Below are positions 12,011-24,160 of a stretch of DNA of 64,000 bases, piece after piece. The position numbers and the translations under genes are program-made. Below the pieces are notes generated by a model that was not told the DNA's origin, made no database searches, and saw only the letters and a list, made by a program, of their open reading frames with translations. Each line of letters begins with the position of its first letter. Position 1 is the first letter of the stretch. The stretch is from assembly GCA_021234155.1 (NCBI GenBank), contig JAJEKV010000042.1, positions 27,501 through 91,500 of the forward strand, written 5' to 3'. The stretch is from Isoetes taiwanensis (Eukaryota > Streptophyta > Lycopodiopsida > Isoetales > Isoetaceae).

Positions 12011-13170
12011 ATTGTCAGCACCCCGTTATCAGCCAGGCGCCGCCCGTAAAGGCGGCGTGACCCTCCCGAGGCGCCGCGCCGGTCCGGTTTGCCGCGGGGA
12101 CTGCCGCCTCGATCGGCGGCGCCAAGTCGTCGTGGGGGGCGTGGCAGGCCGTCCCGACCGTCCGCGCGGGGGCCTCTGCTGGCGCGTCAGGTCCCCGTTA
12201 TCAGCCATAGCCCCGTTATCAGCCATGGCGGTAGCGGCGGGCCTAGAAACGCCCCCGGCCATCCAGCGAGGCAAGCAGCGGGACCGGCGAGGGCAAAGTG
12301 CGCGTTGCTGGCGTGGAAACCATCTCGGCCGCCATCAAGACCCGTGATGACGTGTCAGGCCCCGTTATCAGCCAAAACCCCGTTATCAGCGAGGCATGCG
12401 CGGCGGGCCTAGAGCCCCCGGCGGCGGTCCCGGCCTTGAGCAAGTCACGAACCAAGCGGGCAGGGGCGCGTTGCTGGCGTGGAAACCATCTCGACACGCC
12501 CGTCAAAGGTGCGTGCTGACGTGTCAACCCCGTTATCAGCCAAAGTACCCCGTTATCAGCCCGGCGTCTTGCCTAGCGGCCTAGAGCCGCCCGGGCGGTC
12601 CGCGAACGAGCAAGAGCGCGTTGCTGGCGTGGAAACCATCTCGGCCGCGCCCGTCCAAGGCCCGTGCTGACGTGTCAGTCCCCGTTATCAGCCAAGTACC
12701 CCGTTATCAGCCCGGCGGCCTAGAAACCGCGGCGGCGGCCTAGAGCCGTCCCCGGGCGGTCCCCGGCGAGTTATCAAAGGCGCGTGCTGGCGTGGAAACC
12801 ATCTGGCGTGGAAACCATCTCGCGCTGTCCAAGGCCCGTGCTGACGTGTCAGTCCCCGTTATCAGCCAAAGTACCCCGTTATCAGCCCGGCGTCGTGCGC
12901 GGCGGCGCTATATAGCCCGCCCGGGCGGTCCGGCGAGCAACAAGCGCGTTGCTGGCGTGGAAACCAGCAGCACGCTGTCCAAGACCCGTGATGACGTGTC
13001 AGTCCCCGTTATCAGCCAAGTACCCCGTTATCAGCCCGGCGTCTTGCGCGGCGACCTAGAAACGCCGCCCAGGCGGTCCGGCGCGAGCAAGAGCGCGTGC
13101 TGGCGTGGAAACCATGTCGACACGCTGTCCAAGACCGTGCTGATGTGTCGGGCACCCATTATCATCCGTG
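12011..13170. repeat. R2 GC-rich array (unit II)
   Basis: Tandem copies of GCTGGCGTGGAAACCATC ... GTGCTGACGTGTCAG ... CCCCGTTATCAGCC, as in unit I. One copy near 12790-12820 has a direct duplication of CTGGCGTGGAAACCATCT. Confidence 0.85.
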
Positions 13171-14740
13171 TACGGGGAGGAGGCCGCCAACTTAGGCTTT
13201 AGGCGGCAATGTTGGCTCCGGGCGGTCATATGCAAAAAAGCGGGCGGGCGGAAAAAATCGCGGGGAGCCTAGACAAAAACCAGGCGAGCAATGTCCTCCA
13301 AGGCCGTAGTCATCACGGAAGGCCGCCCGTTATCAACCTCGGCCGCGAAGAAGCGATAAAGACCGCCGCATCCACCATGTGCGCTCCGTGCAGTCTTGCT
13401 TGGTCGGTGCGGGTCCGTCGCGTGGAATTGCGTGTTGCCGACACGCCAACCATCTCCCCTTGTCGTAAAAGGTCACTGCTGATGTGGCAGGCCGCTGTGT
13501 ATCGGCCGTGTCACGAGATGAGACCGCCAAGTCGGGCTTGAGGCGTCAACGATGGCTCTCGGGCGGTCATGAGCCACAAACAGTTTCAGCGGGCATATCG
13601 CGGGGATATGACATGGAAACCATATCGGAATGCCATCGAGAACCCGTAGTGGCGTGGAAGGCCGCCCGTTATCAACCGGTCGCGCAAGAAGAGGCATTAA
13701 AGGCGCCCGCATCCACCAAGTAGTGCCGCTCCATGCGGCCTGCCCGAAAGTCGATCTTGCGGGTGCAGCGGCGTGAAATGGCGCGTTGCCGACGTGGTAA
13801 CCATCTCTCCTTGTTGTAAAAGGCCCGTGCCGAAGTGGCAGGCCGCCCCTTATCAGCCGTGGCGCAAGAGGTGGCCGCCAACTCGGGCTTGAGGCGGCAA
13901 CCGTGGCTCGGGCGGCCGTCCACCGCAAAGCATATCTGGCGGGGGCAAATCGCGGGGATATGGCATGGAAGCCATATCCTAATGTCCTCAAGGCGTGTGG
14001 TGATGTGGCAGGCCTCCGTGATCAGCCACAATGCGAGAAAAGTCGCGAAAAAGGCGCCCATCTACCAAGTGTGGCTCTGTGCGGTCTGCTTGGCGATCGC
14101 GGGTTCGGCGTGAAAGAAAGGGCGCGTGTTGCGGTCGTGGTAACCATCTTCCCATGTCTTTTAAGACTCTTGCTGATGTGTCAGGCCGCCCGTAATCAGA
14201 CGTGGCGCAAGAGGAGGCCGCCAACTCGGGCTTGAGGCGGCAACGGTGGCTACGGGCGGTCATGCACCGTAAAGCCAGCGGATCTTCTTGTGAACAAATC
14301 GCGGGGATATGACAAAGGAAACCATATCGGAATGTCTCCAAGATCCGTAGTGATGTGGCAGGCCGCCCGTCCATCAGCCGTAAGCGTGAAAAAAGCGCGT
14401 GTAAAGGCGCCGCATCTACCAAGTGCCGCTCCGTCGCGGCCTTGCGTGGCCGATCGCGGTCGGGCCGCGTGAAAGGCGTGTCGCCCGGCGTTGTAACCAT
14501 CTCCCCATGTCATCCAACACCCGTGCTAATGTGGTAGGCGTCCGTTCTCGGACTTGCGCGGGGGGGAGGCCGTCAACTTCGGGCTTGGGGCGACAAAAGT
14601 GGCTCCGGCGGTCATAAGCGCGCCATGAGCGAGGACCAGGTGGGGGCAAATCGCGAGGAGACCACATGGAAACCGGGTGAACACGTGACCAAAGGCTGTG
14701 CAAACATGTCAGGCCACCCGTCATTGGCGAGGAATGCAGG
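13171..14740. repeat. R3 array, ~175 bp period (unit II)
   Basis: About eight diverged copies with GATGTGGCAGGCCGCC and GTGGTAACCATCTCC boxes, in the same order as unit I. The same repeat reads GCGGGG, CGCGGGG or CTTGGGG before ATATGAC in different copies and units. Confidence 0.85.
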
Positions 14741-17400
14741 AGGAGGCGCCGCGGCGGGATTGGTCGCGGCAAAGCTGTGACTCTGGGCCCAAGGAGGACA
14801 ATCCAAAACGACCAGCCAAAGAGAATGCAACCGGGGATGCCACCAACTTGGGCGGGGGAGCCAACTAACGAGAGATGGAAGCCGCCAAGTCGGTGGGGAG
14901 CTAATAACAACGGCGATCCCAGGACACCCACCCGAGTCGATGGCGAGGCAACCACCACCAAGTCGGTGTGGAGGCAGCGATGGCGAGCCAAACACCGCGA
15001 CCAAGTTGGGTGGGGGCGATCCACGACACCACCAGTTGGGGTGGGTAGCCATGTCATAGAGCCAAGCACCGACACCACCCGGTCGGTTGGGTAGCCGACT
15101 AAGCGGAGCCAAAAGGGTCACCCAAGTCGGTTGAGAGACCAGGGAGGGCGATCCAAGTTGGGTGGGCAGCCAACTAACCCGAACCAAACACCACCAACAC
15201 CACCACGACCACCCGGTCGGTTGGGCACTATCGGGCCAAACACCACCACCAGGAGGGCGGTTTAGGTACCAAACACCACTATCGCCCCAAACACCACCAA
15301 GTGGGTTGAGAGACCAAGGAGGGCGATCCAAGTCGGTGGGCAGCCAACTAACGAACCAAACACCACCCGGTGGGTGGGCAGCCAAACACCACCACCAGTG
15401 GGGTGGGCAGCCAACCACCACCAAGTCAAATGGGGGCCAAACTAACCACCACCACCAAGTCAAATGGGCCAACTAACCCGCCAACCAGCGGTGGGCAGCA
15501 AACACCACCAAACAAACCCCGTGGGGTGGGGCAGCCAGCCACCACCAAGTCGGTGGGGGCCAAACACCACCAACTTCGGGTGGGTAGAACTGTCGATCCG
15601 ACCACCGGGACCGACCAGCGACCAAGTGGGGTGGGCAGCCAACTAACCGAACCAAACACCACCCGGTCGGGGTGGGCAAACCAACCACCAAACAAACACC
15701 ACCAAGTGGTGTGGGTAGCCAAGCTGATCCAATTAGACCACCGCGACCACGACCAAGTCGGGTGGGGAGACAACAACGGGCGATCAAGTCCTCGCCAAAA
15801 GTTGGATGGGTAGCCGACATAGCCATCAAAGTCGTGTGGGGGCAGCCCAGTCGGGTGGGCAGCCAACCACCACCACCAAGTGGTGGGGGGCCAAACACCA
15901 CCAAGTCGGTTGGGTAGCCAAACTAACCGACCAAGCCACCAAGTCGGGTGGGCAGCCAACTAACGAACCAAACACCACCCGAGTGGGTGGGGCAGCCAAA
16001 CACAACCAAGTGGGGTGGGGGAAGCCAACAGCGGCGGGCCAAAGACCCGACCAAGTTGGATGGGTAGCCAAACACCACCAAGTGGTGTGAGCCAGCCACC
16101 ACCAAGTCGTGTGGGGAGCCAAACACCACCAAGTGGGTGTGGGGGCCAAACACCACCAAGTGGGTTGGGTAGCCAAACCAAACACCACCCAGAGCCACCA
16201 AGTCGGGGGCAGCCAGCCAAACTAACCAACCAAACACCACCAAGTGGGGGTGGGCAGCCAACTAACCGAACCAAACACCACCAGAGTGGTGGGCAGCCAA
16301 ACACAACCAAAGTGGGTGGGAAGCCAGCGGCGGCTGGCCAAAGACCCGACCAAGTCCGGATGGGTAGCCAACCACCACCAAGTGTGGGTGTGGGGCCAAC
16401 CACCACCAAGTGGGTGTGGGGGCCAAACACCACCAAATGGGTTGGGTAGCCAAACTAACCGACCAGAGCCACCAAGTGGGTGGGCAGCCAACTAACGAAC
16501 CAAACACCACCACCCGGGTCGGGTGGGCAGCCAAACACAACCAAGTGGGGGGGGCCAGCAGCGGCGGCTGGCCAAAGACCCGACCAAGTTGGGGATGGGT
16601 AGCCAACCACCACCCGGATGGGTGGGTGTGGGGGGGAGCCACCACCACCAAGTGGTGTGGGGGAGCCAAACACCACCAAGTGGGTTGGGTAGCCAAACTA
16701 ACCGACCACAAAGACCAAGCCACCAAAGTCAACACCCAACCACAGCCAGCCAACCAACCAACCCCAAACCAAACACCACCAAGCCGGTGGGCTGGGCCCA
16801 AACCACCACCACCAAGCGGCATGGGGGGGGCCAAACACCACCAAGTCAAAGGGTAGCCAAAGCAGGATCGTCTTGACCACCACCGACCAAATGTGGTGGG
16901 CAGCCAACCCCCCACCACCCGGGTGGACCAACACCACCGTGTTGGGTGGGGCCAACACCACCAAGTCCACCAAGGTGGCTTTCCTGATCGATCCGACCAG
17001 GCGACCACGACCAAGTCAGGTGGGGACAAACAACAGCGGCTGGCCAAGTCCCGCCAAGTGGGATGGGTAGCCAAAGAGCCATCAAGTCGGGGTGGGCAGC
17101 CAACTAACCAAACCAAACACCACCAAGAGTCTGGGGTGGGCAGCCAAACCACCACCGGGTGGGTGGGGAGCCAACCGCCACCGAGCCAGCGGCGAGCAAC
17201 TAACCGAGCCACAAAGCCACCAAGCTGGGTGGGCCGCCAACCAGCGGACCAACCACCACGACACCACCAACTCCGGCATGGGAGCCAAGTAACCAAACCA
17301 AACACCACCAAGCGGTGGGCTGCCAATAACGTAGCCAACCAAACCACACCACCAAGTCCGGCATGGTGGCCAATTAACCAAACCCAACACCACCAAGTCT
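14741..17400. repeat. R4 short-repeat array (unit II)
   Basis: A 2.6 kb array of ACCACCAAGT...GGGTGGGCAGCCAACTAAC repeats. A higher-order block containing AAAGACCCGACCAAGT recurs near 16047, 16340 and 16573. Stop-free frames on both strands follow from the repeat composition. Confidence 0.85.
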
Positions 17401-17679
17401 TTGTTAAATCCCCCGGCAGGCCAACCTTGGAAGAAGGAACCTCTAAGTGCCTATTGGTGTCTTGCAACCCCTCCCTAGGACTTGGGAGAAAAAATGACCA
17501 AGTGCCACGGTAACCCCCCCCCCTTCGGGGTGGAAAAATGACCAAGTGTTGGGTTCCTCCACTTGATCGGCCATGCTTGGAGGAAGTGTTGGCTTGCAAC
17601 CCTCCCATAGCACTTGGAGAAATAAATGACCAAGTGCCATGGCGTAACCCTCCCCAAGATACCTAGGGAGGAGAGGGAC
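17401..17679 (-). terminator. 25S 3'-flanking repeats, candidate Pol I terminator (unit II)
   Basis: The flank contains two related copies of GCAACCCxxCCCTAGGACTTGG followed by GAGAAAAAATGACCAAGTG, and a third AAAATGACCAAGTGTTGGG box. The same structure adjoins both full 25S genes (35036-35272 and 51076-51337). Position just past the 25S 3' end suggests termination or 3' processing, but no plant terminator motif is proven. Confidence 0.4.
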
Positions 17680-18079
17680 AAATCCATCATTTTAGCTACA
17701 AGAGGGCGAGGAACCTCAATCGGATCGTGGCGGCACCATCTACTCATCCTCGGTTCGAGGGCAATTTAAATCGATGCATAGGATCTATCTCCCCAAGATA
17801 TCCGTTTGGAATTACTATCCATCATTTAAAGCGACCCCCTCATCCTCTGGGGACCCCCAATCGAGCCATCACCATCCAAACACATAAGGTTCCCGGTTCC
17901 GGCCCCAAAATGGCACCCAAGGCACCCTTGGTGGAGGGAACTCGCCCAATCCAAGGTAACGTGTGGGCGGGTTAGGGGAGCCATGGCCACCCCTTGGTGC
18001 CTCGCCACACCTCAGGTGTGGCCCCTCGTGGCCCCTCGGGACAAGGAAAGCGGTTCCAGCGGTTTTGCGGGGCGTGTGT
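17680..18079 (-). pseudogene. Hybrid of 25S 3' end and ITS1
   Basis: The first ~170 bases carry 25S 3'-terminal blocks (GATGCATAGGATCTATCTCC, TTTGGAATTA, GCGACCCCCTCATCCTC). These are interrupted by 5.8S/ITS1 blocks (CCAAGATATCCGTT, CTATCCATCATTTAA). After about 17850 the ITS1 blocks dominate up to the 18S end. The ~3.2 kb of 25S, ITS2 and 5.8S that should lie between is missing. The alternation at 10-20 base scale is not what a single deletion would leave. Confidence 0.75.
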
Positions 18080-18119
18080 CAATGATCCTTCCGCGGGTTC
18101 ACCCTCTGGAAACCTTGTT

Positions 18120-18151
<32 letters not shown>

Positions 18152-18324
18152 ATGAACTTCTCACCTCGTCACCTGCAGCGAACCCATAGCGTCGAGGCAA
18201 TCCGAACACTTCACGGACCATTCAATGCGGTAGGAAGCGGCCAGGCGGTGTGTACAAAGGCGGGGGCGTAGTCAGCGCGCTGATGATGACTTCGCTTACT
18301 AGGAATTCCTCGTTGAAGATCAAT

Positions 18325-18363
<39 letters not shown>

Positions 18364-18720
18364 AGATTGCCCGAGCCTATCGGCCCGGGGCATGCACTCG
18401 TTAATTCATCGGTGTAGCGTCGCGTCGTTGACCCGAGAACATCTAAGGGCATCCACGGACCTGTTATTGCCTCAAACTTCCATCCGCTAGGCGAATAGTC
18501 CCTCTAAGAAGCTGGCCGCAAAGGAAGACCTTCGCGTAGCTAGTTAGCGGCTGAGGTCTCGTTAGTTATCGGAATTAACCCGGACAAATCACTCCACCAA
18601 CTAAGCGGCCATGCACCACCACCCATAGAATCAAGAAAGAGCTCTCAATCTGTCAATCCTTACTATGTGCGGACCTGGTAAGTTTCCCGTGTTGAGTCAA
18701 ATTAAGCCCGCGAGCTCCCT

Positions 18721-18776
<56 letters not shown>

Positions 18777-18891
18777 GGAACCCAAAAACTTTGATTTCTC
18801 ATGAGGTCTTTGGCGGAGTCATCGAGTAACATCCGCCGATCCTAGTCGGCATCGTTTATGGTTGAGACTAGGGCCGGTATCTGATCGTCTT

Positions 18892-18943
<52 letters not shown>

Positions 18944-19881
18944 TCGCGATGGTTAGTCTTTCATAAATCCAAGAATTTCACCTCGACAATGAAATCTGAA
19001 TGCCCCAACTGTCCCTATTAATCATTACTCGGTCCGAAGACCAGCGGAAAAGGACCGGGGGTCCTATCACGTTATTCCATGCTAACATATTGAGAGCATA
19101 GGCCTGCTTTGAGCACTCTAATTTTTCAAAGTAACAGCGCCCCGGCTCGGCGTCCCAACCAATTAAGGCCAGGACAACGTCGCCAACTAGAAGGGTGAAA
19201 TGCCCGTGCACACCCCAGGGGACCGTGCATCCCACCCGAGATCAACTTCTGAGCTTTTTAAGCGCAACAACTTAAATATACGCTATTGGGCTGGAATTAC
19301 CGCGGCTGCGGGCACCGGACTTGCCCTCAATGGATCCTCGTTAAAGGGATTTAGATTGTACTCATTCCAATTACCAGACTTGTAGAAGCCCGGTATTGTT
19401 ATTTATTGTCACTACCTCCCGTGTCGGGATTGGGGTAATTCTTGGCGCTTTCTTTGCCTTCCTTGGATGTGGTAGCCGTCTCTCGGGCTCCCTCTCGGAA
19501 TCGAACCCTAATTCCCGTCACCCGTCACCACCATGGTAGGCCACTATCCTACCATCGAAAGTTGATAGGGCAGAAATTTGAATGAAATATCGCCGCCCGC
19601 TAAGGCCGTCGCGATTCGACTAGTTATCATGAGTCACCGCGTGGCGAGCAAGCTGCATCGGCCTTTTATCGATAAATGCATCCCTTCCATGGGTGGGACT
19701 TGGTGCGCGTATTAGCTCTAGAATTACTACGGTTATCCGGTAGTAAGATACCATCAAATAAACTATAAGCTGATTTAATGAGCCATTCGCGGTTTCCGCG
19801 GTTACAAGGTAGCTTATACTTACACATGCATGGCTTAATCTTTGAGACAAGCATATGACTCTTGGCGGGATCAACCAGGTA
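18080..19881 (-). rRNA. 18S rRNA: 18S ribosomal RNA gene, copy 2
   Basis: Near full length at 1802 bp, running from TACCTGGTTGATCCCGCCAA at 19881 to the GGAAGGATCATTG end at about 18080. Conserved interior landmarks are readable, such as the complement of GAATTGACGGAAGGGCACCA (18728-18747). It is the small-subunit rRNA gene transcribed by Pol I towards lower coordinates. Its downstream ITS1 is hybrid, so the unit as assembled lacks 5.8S and 25S. Small differences from copies 1 and 4 lie mainly at CG sites. Confidence 0.95.
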
Positions 19882-21574
19882 GCTTCCATAAAGGGACAGC
19901 CATCCACCCACACACTGGGTGGAGGGGCTGCTGAGAGGAGCGATCAGCATCGACTCCGCCGTTCCCAAAGGGGCGGCGGCAAGGCGATGGAGGCATGGTC
20001 GCCACAGCACCAACACTTGAAGTGGGAGGTCGGCCGGCCGCGCCAGCAACAAAAAAAAAAGGCAGAGGAGAGAAGGACATGCACCGGCACCAACCCGAGT
20101 GTCCAAGAATGGAACGGAACAGCGCCACCAAAGCGGCGCCGAGGCCGGGGGAACACACATGATGAGGACTAGGTCGAGGCGAACATTGAGCGTCTCGAAC
20201 TTGTTGTGTGCATCTGGAACTCCAGCATGGTAGGTGGAAGAGGTTCCGCCGCCGTTCCCGACACAAAAGGGGTAAAAGCACATCTCCAACCATCCAAGGC
20301 CTATGCATTGCGGCGGCGAGGCGGGGGCCACCAACCACAACGAGCCCGGCAATCCAGAGCGAGGCCACAACCGCCATGAGCAGGCCAAAAGCGGGACCCA
20401 ATGGGGCAGCGGAAACAAGAGCAAGGCACCACCACAAAGACAACCCAACCGGGCGGGTCGAGAGGGAGGAACGCGATGGAGCCAAGCCCAAAACCAACAT
20501 CACATTCCCAACAGGCCTTGGCAACCTTCCGACCAACCCGTTTCCGGGGAGGCAGGTCGGACACCGAGGCCGGAATTTCCAACATTGAGGAACCAACATG
20601 CCAAAGCCAACCAAAGGCAGACGGAAACAACGGGGGGGCACCAAGCGGTGTGGCACACAAACCGAGGAACCGAATCCTTTGGAACCGCGAGCGCGAAACA
20701 CGGCCTTGAGTCGAGGACCCGCATTGTAGCAACAACAACAAGGTGAAATGCACTTCCCAACTTCCAACTCAATCTGAACACGCACAAATCCCACAAGCCA
20801 AAGGCGGGTCGAATAACGGGCCCGACCGCGATTAACCAAAACGACCAAGGGCAAGCAACCCATTCCAGCTCCAGCCCGTCTTACATGCTTGGGAAGGAAA
20901 GCCACCAACTGGCTAGACCAACCCAACAAGCAACCGTCCCGTAGCCCGTCGAGTCGAGCAAGAGTGTTGGCCATGTTCCGCGGCTAAAAGTCTTGGTCAG
21001 GCGCCAAGGCCCCGTCGAGCCAAAACGAATGCCAAGGACCAACACCACCCGACAAGGACCACCACCCACCTTGCCCAAAACCGTTTAAGATAGTTCACCA
21101 TGTCTCCTCTGACTCCGTGAACGACTCCATGGCCAAGACAAGGGGGAAGCCGAGCAACCCGGTTCGGAAGCAAAACCACCAATTAGTGCAAATCGTGATC
21201 ACCGAGCCCGCCACTGGTAACCAGCCAGACCAGCCCTCAGCTAAGATCACTGCCGGGGCGATGGCGCATCCCAGCTCAAAAAGCCTTGAACCAACCGAGC
21301 GAAGCTACCAGCCATTTAGTTCAAACCAACAACCAGCCCAACTAGCCAAGGCTAAGCCGCGCCGATGCCGTCGCACCAGCTATCCGCCCTGGGCTAACCG
21401 GGACAAGCCACCAGCCAAACGTTCCCTCACACGACGTGCACATCACCAACCAACCAACAATGCGAGCCAACAGACCCGAGCCAACCAACCGTGCCGAAGG
21501 AAGGAGCCAACCAGCCGGGCACAACCCAAGGTGGAACTTGAGTCAGTCACCGAGATGACCAAGCCAAGAAACCA
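19882..21574 (-). other. 5' ETS / 18S-proximal spacer (unit III)
   Basis: Collinear with 8937-10614 and equally non-repetitive. Copy differences are short indels, many at CG. A long minus-strand frame is not conserved in frame in the other copies and is not a gene. Confidence 0.75.
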
Positions 21575-22620
21575 GAGGTGACCAAACAGGTGGAGCCAGC
21601 CAAAGCGTCCAACGGAACCAACCGGTCGGGTGGGGAGCCGACTAACCGGAGGGACCGAGGGAAGTAACCGACCAGTCATGACCAACCCAAGTTGGGATCT
21701 TAAGTGGGTTTTCTACTAAGTGCCCAGCCGAAACCAACCGGAGGTGACCAAAACCGAGGTGCCTTCACAGGGAACCAACCGACTAGCCGACCAACCAGGG
21801 CCGACCAGCGGGACCAACCAGGGTCGGGTGGGTAGCCGACTAACTAACCGGGGGTGGGGGACCGAGGGAAGTAACCGACCAGTCATGACCAACCCAAGTT
21901 GGGATCTTAAGTGGGTTTTCTACTAAGTGCCCAGCCGAAACCAACCGGAGGTGACCAAAACCGAGGTGCCTTCACAGGGAACAAACCGACTAGCCGACCA
22001 ACCAGACCGACCAACGGGACCAACCCGGTCGGGTGGGGAGCCGACTAACCGGGAGGGGGGCGAGGGAAATAACCGACCAGTCATGACCAACCCAAGTTGG
22101 GATCTTAAGTGGGTTTTCTACTAAGTGCCCAGCCGAAACCAACGGAGGTGACCAAAACCGAGGTGCCTTCACGGGGAACCAACCGACTAGCCGACCAACC
22201 AGACCGACCAGCGGAACCAACGGTCGGTTAGGGGAGCCGACTAACCGGAGGGACCGAGGGAAATGCCGACCAGTCATGACCAACCCAAGTTGGGATCTTA
22301 AGTGGGTTTTCTACTAAGTGCCCAGCCCGAAACCAACGGGAGGTGACCAAAACCGAGGTGCCTTCACGCGGGGAACCAACCGACTAGCCGACCAACCAAA
22401 CCGACCAGCGGAACCAACCCGTCGGTTAGGGGCCGACTAACGGGACTGGCCAGAAAAGGAACCGACCAGTCATGACCAACCCAAGTTGGGATCTTAAGTG
22501 GGTTTTCTACTAAGTGCCCAGCGAAACCAACGGGAGGTGGTGACCAAAACGGAGGAGCCTTCACGGGGAACAAACCGACTAGCCGACCAACCAAAACCCG
22601 ACCAACGGAACCAACCAGTC
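21575..22620. repeat. R1 array, five copies (unit III)
   Basis: The marker GACCAACCCAAGTTGGGATC lies at about 21678, 21887, 22083, 22275 and 22470. Confidence 0.9.
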
Positions 22621-22990
22621 GGGCAGCAAGGATCAAAAGCTGAAAGGGGCGCGTTGGCTTGTGCGTTTTGGAGTAGCCAAGCGATCCAGTACTAAGGTGC
22701 ACAAAAGGCTAGAAACAACCCGTGGGGGCCAGCCAAAACAGTGAGCAAACCGCTTCCAAGTCGACCGTTGTACTAAATTAAGCCCAAGACCAAGTGCAAA
22801 CTGCCCCCTTCCACTATCCCCGGGGTTTGTGAATGCCCCCACACTTTTATGTCAAAAATAGGGGCCCCCAGCCCATAAAGGAGGCTCGGGCAGCGGAGCG
22901 GCGGCATGGATAGGAAGAGGCGCAAAGGAAGCTTATAGGTGGCAGCCTCCCGCCAATCGGAGCATTCCGCGTCGCCAAATAAGCGCCTAT
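22621..22990 (-). promoter_or_regulatory. Unique linker with candidate Pol I promoter (unit III)
   Basis: Same single-copy linker as in the other units. The candidate block is at about 22840-22882; its minus strand reads CTCCTTTATGGGC followed by GGGGGCCCC and the AT-rich TTTTTGACATAAAA. Confidence 0.3.
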
Positions 22991-24160
22991 TGTCAGCACC
23001 CCGTTATCAGCCAGGCGCCGCCCGTAAAGGCGGCGTGACCCTCGAGGCGCCGCCCGGTCCGGTTTGCCGCGGGGGACTGCCGCCTCGATCGGGCGCCAAG
23101 TCGTCGTGGGGGCGTGGCAGGCCGTCCGACCGTCCGCGCAGGGCCTCTGCTGGCGCGTCAGGTCCCCGTTATCAGCCATAGCCCCGTTATCAGCCATGGC
23201 GGTAGCGGCGGGCCTAGAAACGCCCGGGCCGTCCCGCGAGGCAAGCGGGGGACGGCGAGGGCAAGTGCGCGTTGCTGGCGTGGAAACCATCTCGGCCGCC
23301 ATCAAGACCCGTGATGACGTGTCAGGCCCCGTTATCAGCCAAAACCCCGTTATCAGCGAGGCATGCGCGGCGGGCCTAGAAACGCCCGCCCGGCGAGCAA
23401 GTCCGAACCCAGCCTTGCTGAGCAAGTCAAGATGCGAACTGACGTGTCAACCCCATTATCAGCCAAGTACCCCGCAGGGGCGCATTGCTGGCGTGGAAAC
23501 CATCTCGGCCATCGCCGTCCGTCCAAGGTGCGTGCTGGCGTGTCAACCCCGTTATCAGCCAAAGTACCCCGTTATCAGCCCGGCGTCGTGCGCGGCGGGC
23601 CTAGAGCCGCCCGGGGCGGTCCGGTGAGCGAGCAAGGGCGCGTACTGGCGTGGAAACCATCTCGGCACGCCCGTCCAAGGCCCGTGCTGACGTGTCAGTC
23701 CCCGTTATCAGCCAAGTACCCCGTTATCAGCCCGGCGTGCGCGGCGGAACCTAGAAACGCGCCCGGGCGGTCGGCGAGGGCAAAGAGCGCGTTGCTGGCG
23801 TGGAAACCATCTCGGCACGCTGTCCAAGGCCCGTGCTGACGTGTCAGTCCCCGTTATCAGCCAAAGTACCCCGTTATCAGCGAAGCGTCGCGCGGCAGCG
23901 CCTATAGCCCCCAGGCGGTCAGCGAGCAAGGCGCGTTGCTGGCGTGGAAACCAGCAGCACGCTGTCCAAAGACCCGTGATGACGTGTCAGTCCCCGTTAT
24001 CAGCCAAGTACCCCGTTATCAGCCGGGCGTCTTGGCGGCCTAGAAAGAGCCGCCCAGGCGGTCCGCGAGCAAAGCAAGGCGCGTACTGGCGTGGAAACCA
24101 TGTCGACCGCGCTGTCCAAGACCGATGCTGATGTGTCGGGCACCCATTATCATCCGTGGC
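22991..24160. repeat. R2 GC-rich array (unit III)
   Basis: Tandem GCTGGCGTGGAAACCATC / CCCCGTTATCAGCC repeats as in the other units. Confidence 0.85.

Noticed and set aside
12900-12920. CTATATAGC as a Pol I TATA-like start in R2
   Set aside because: The word is CTATAG in the equivalent repeats of units I, III and IV, so TATATA is not conserved.
16262-17608. A 448-codon minus-strand frame rich in W, G, L and V
   Set aside because: It is the translation of the R4 repeat with no stop codons in that frame; the composition is purely repeat-driven.
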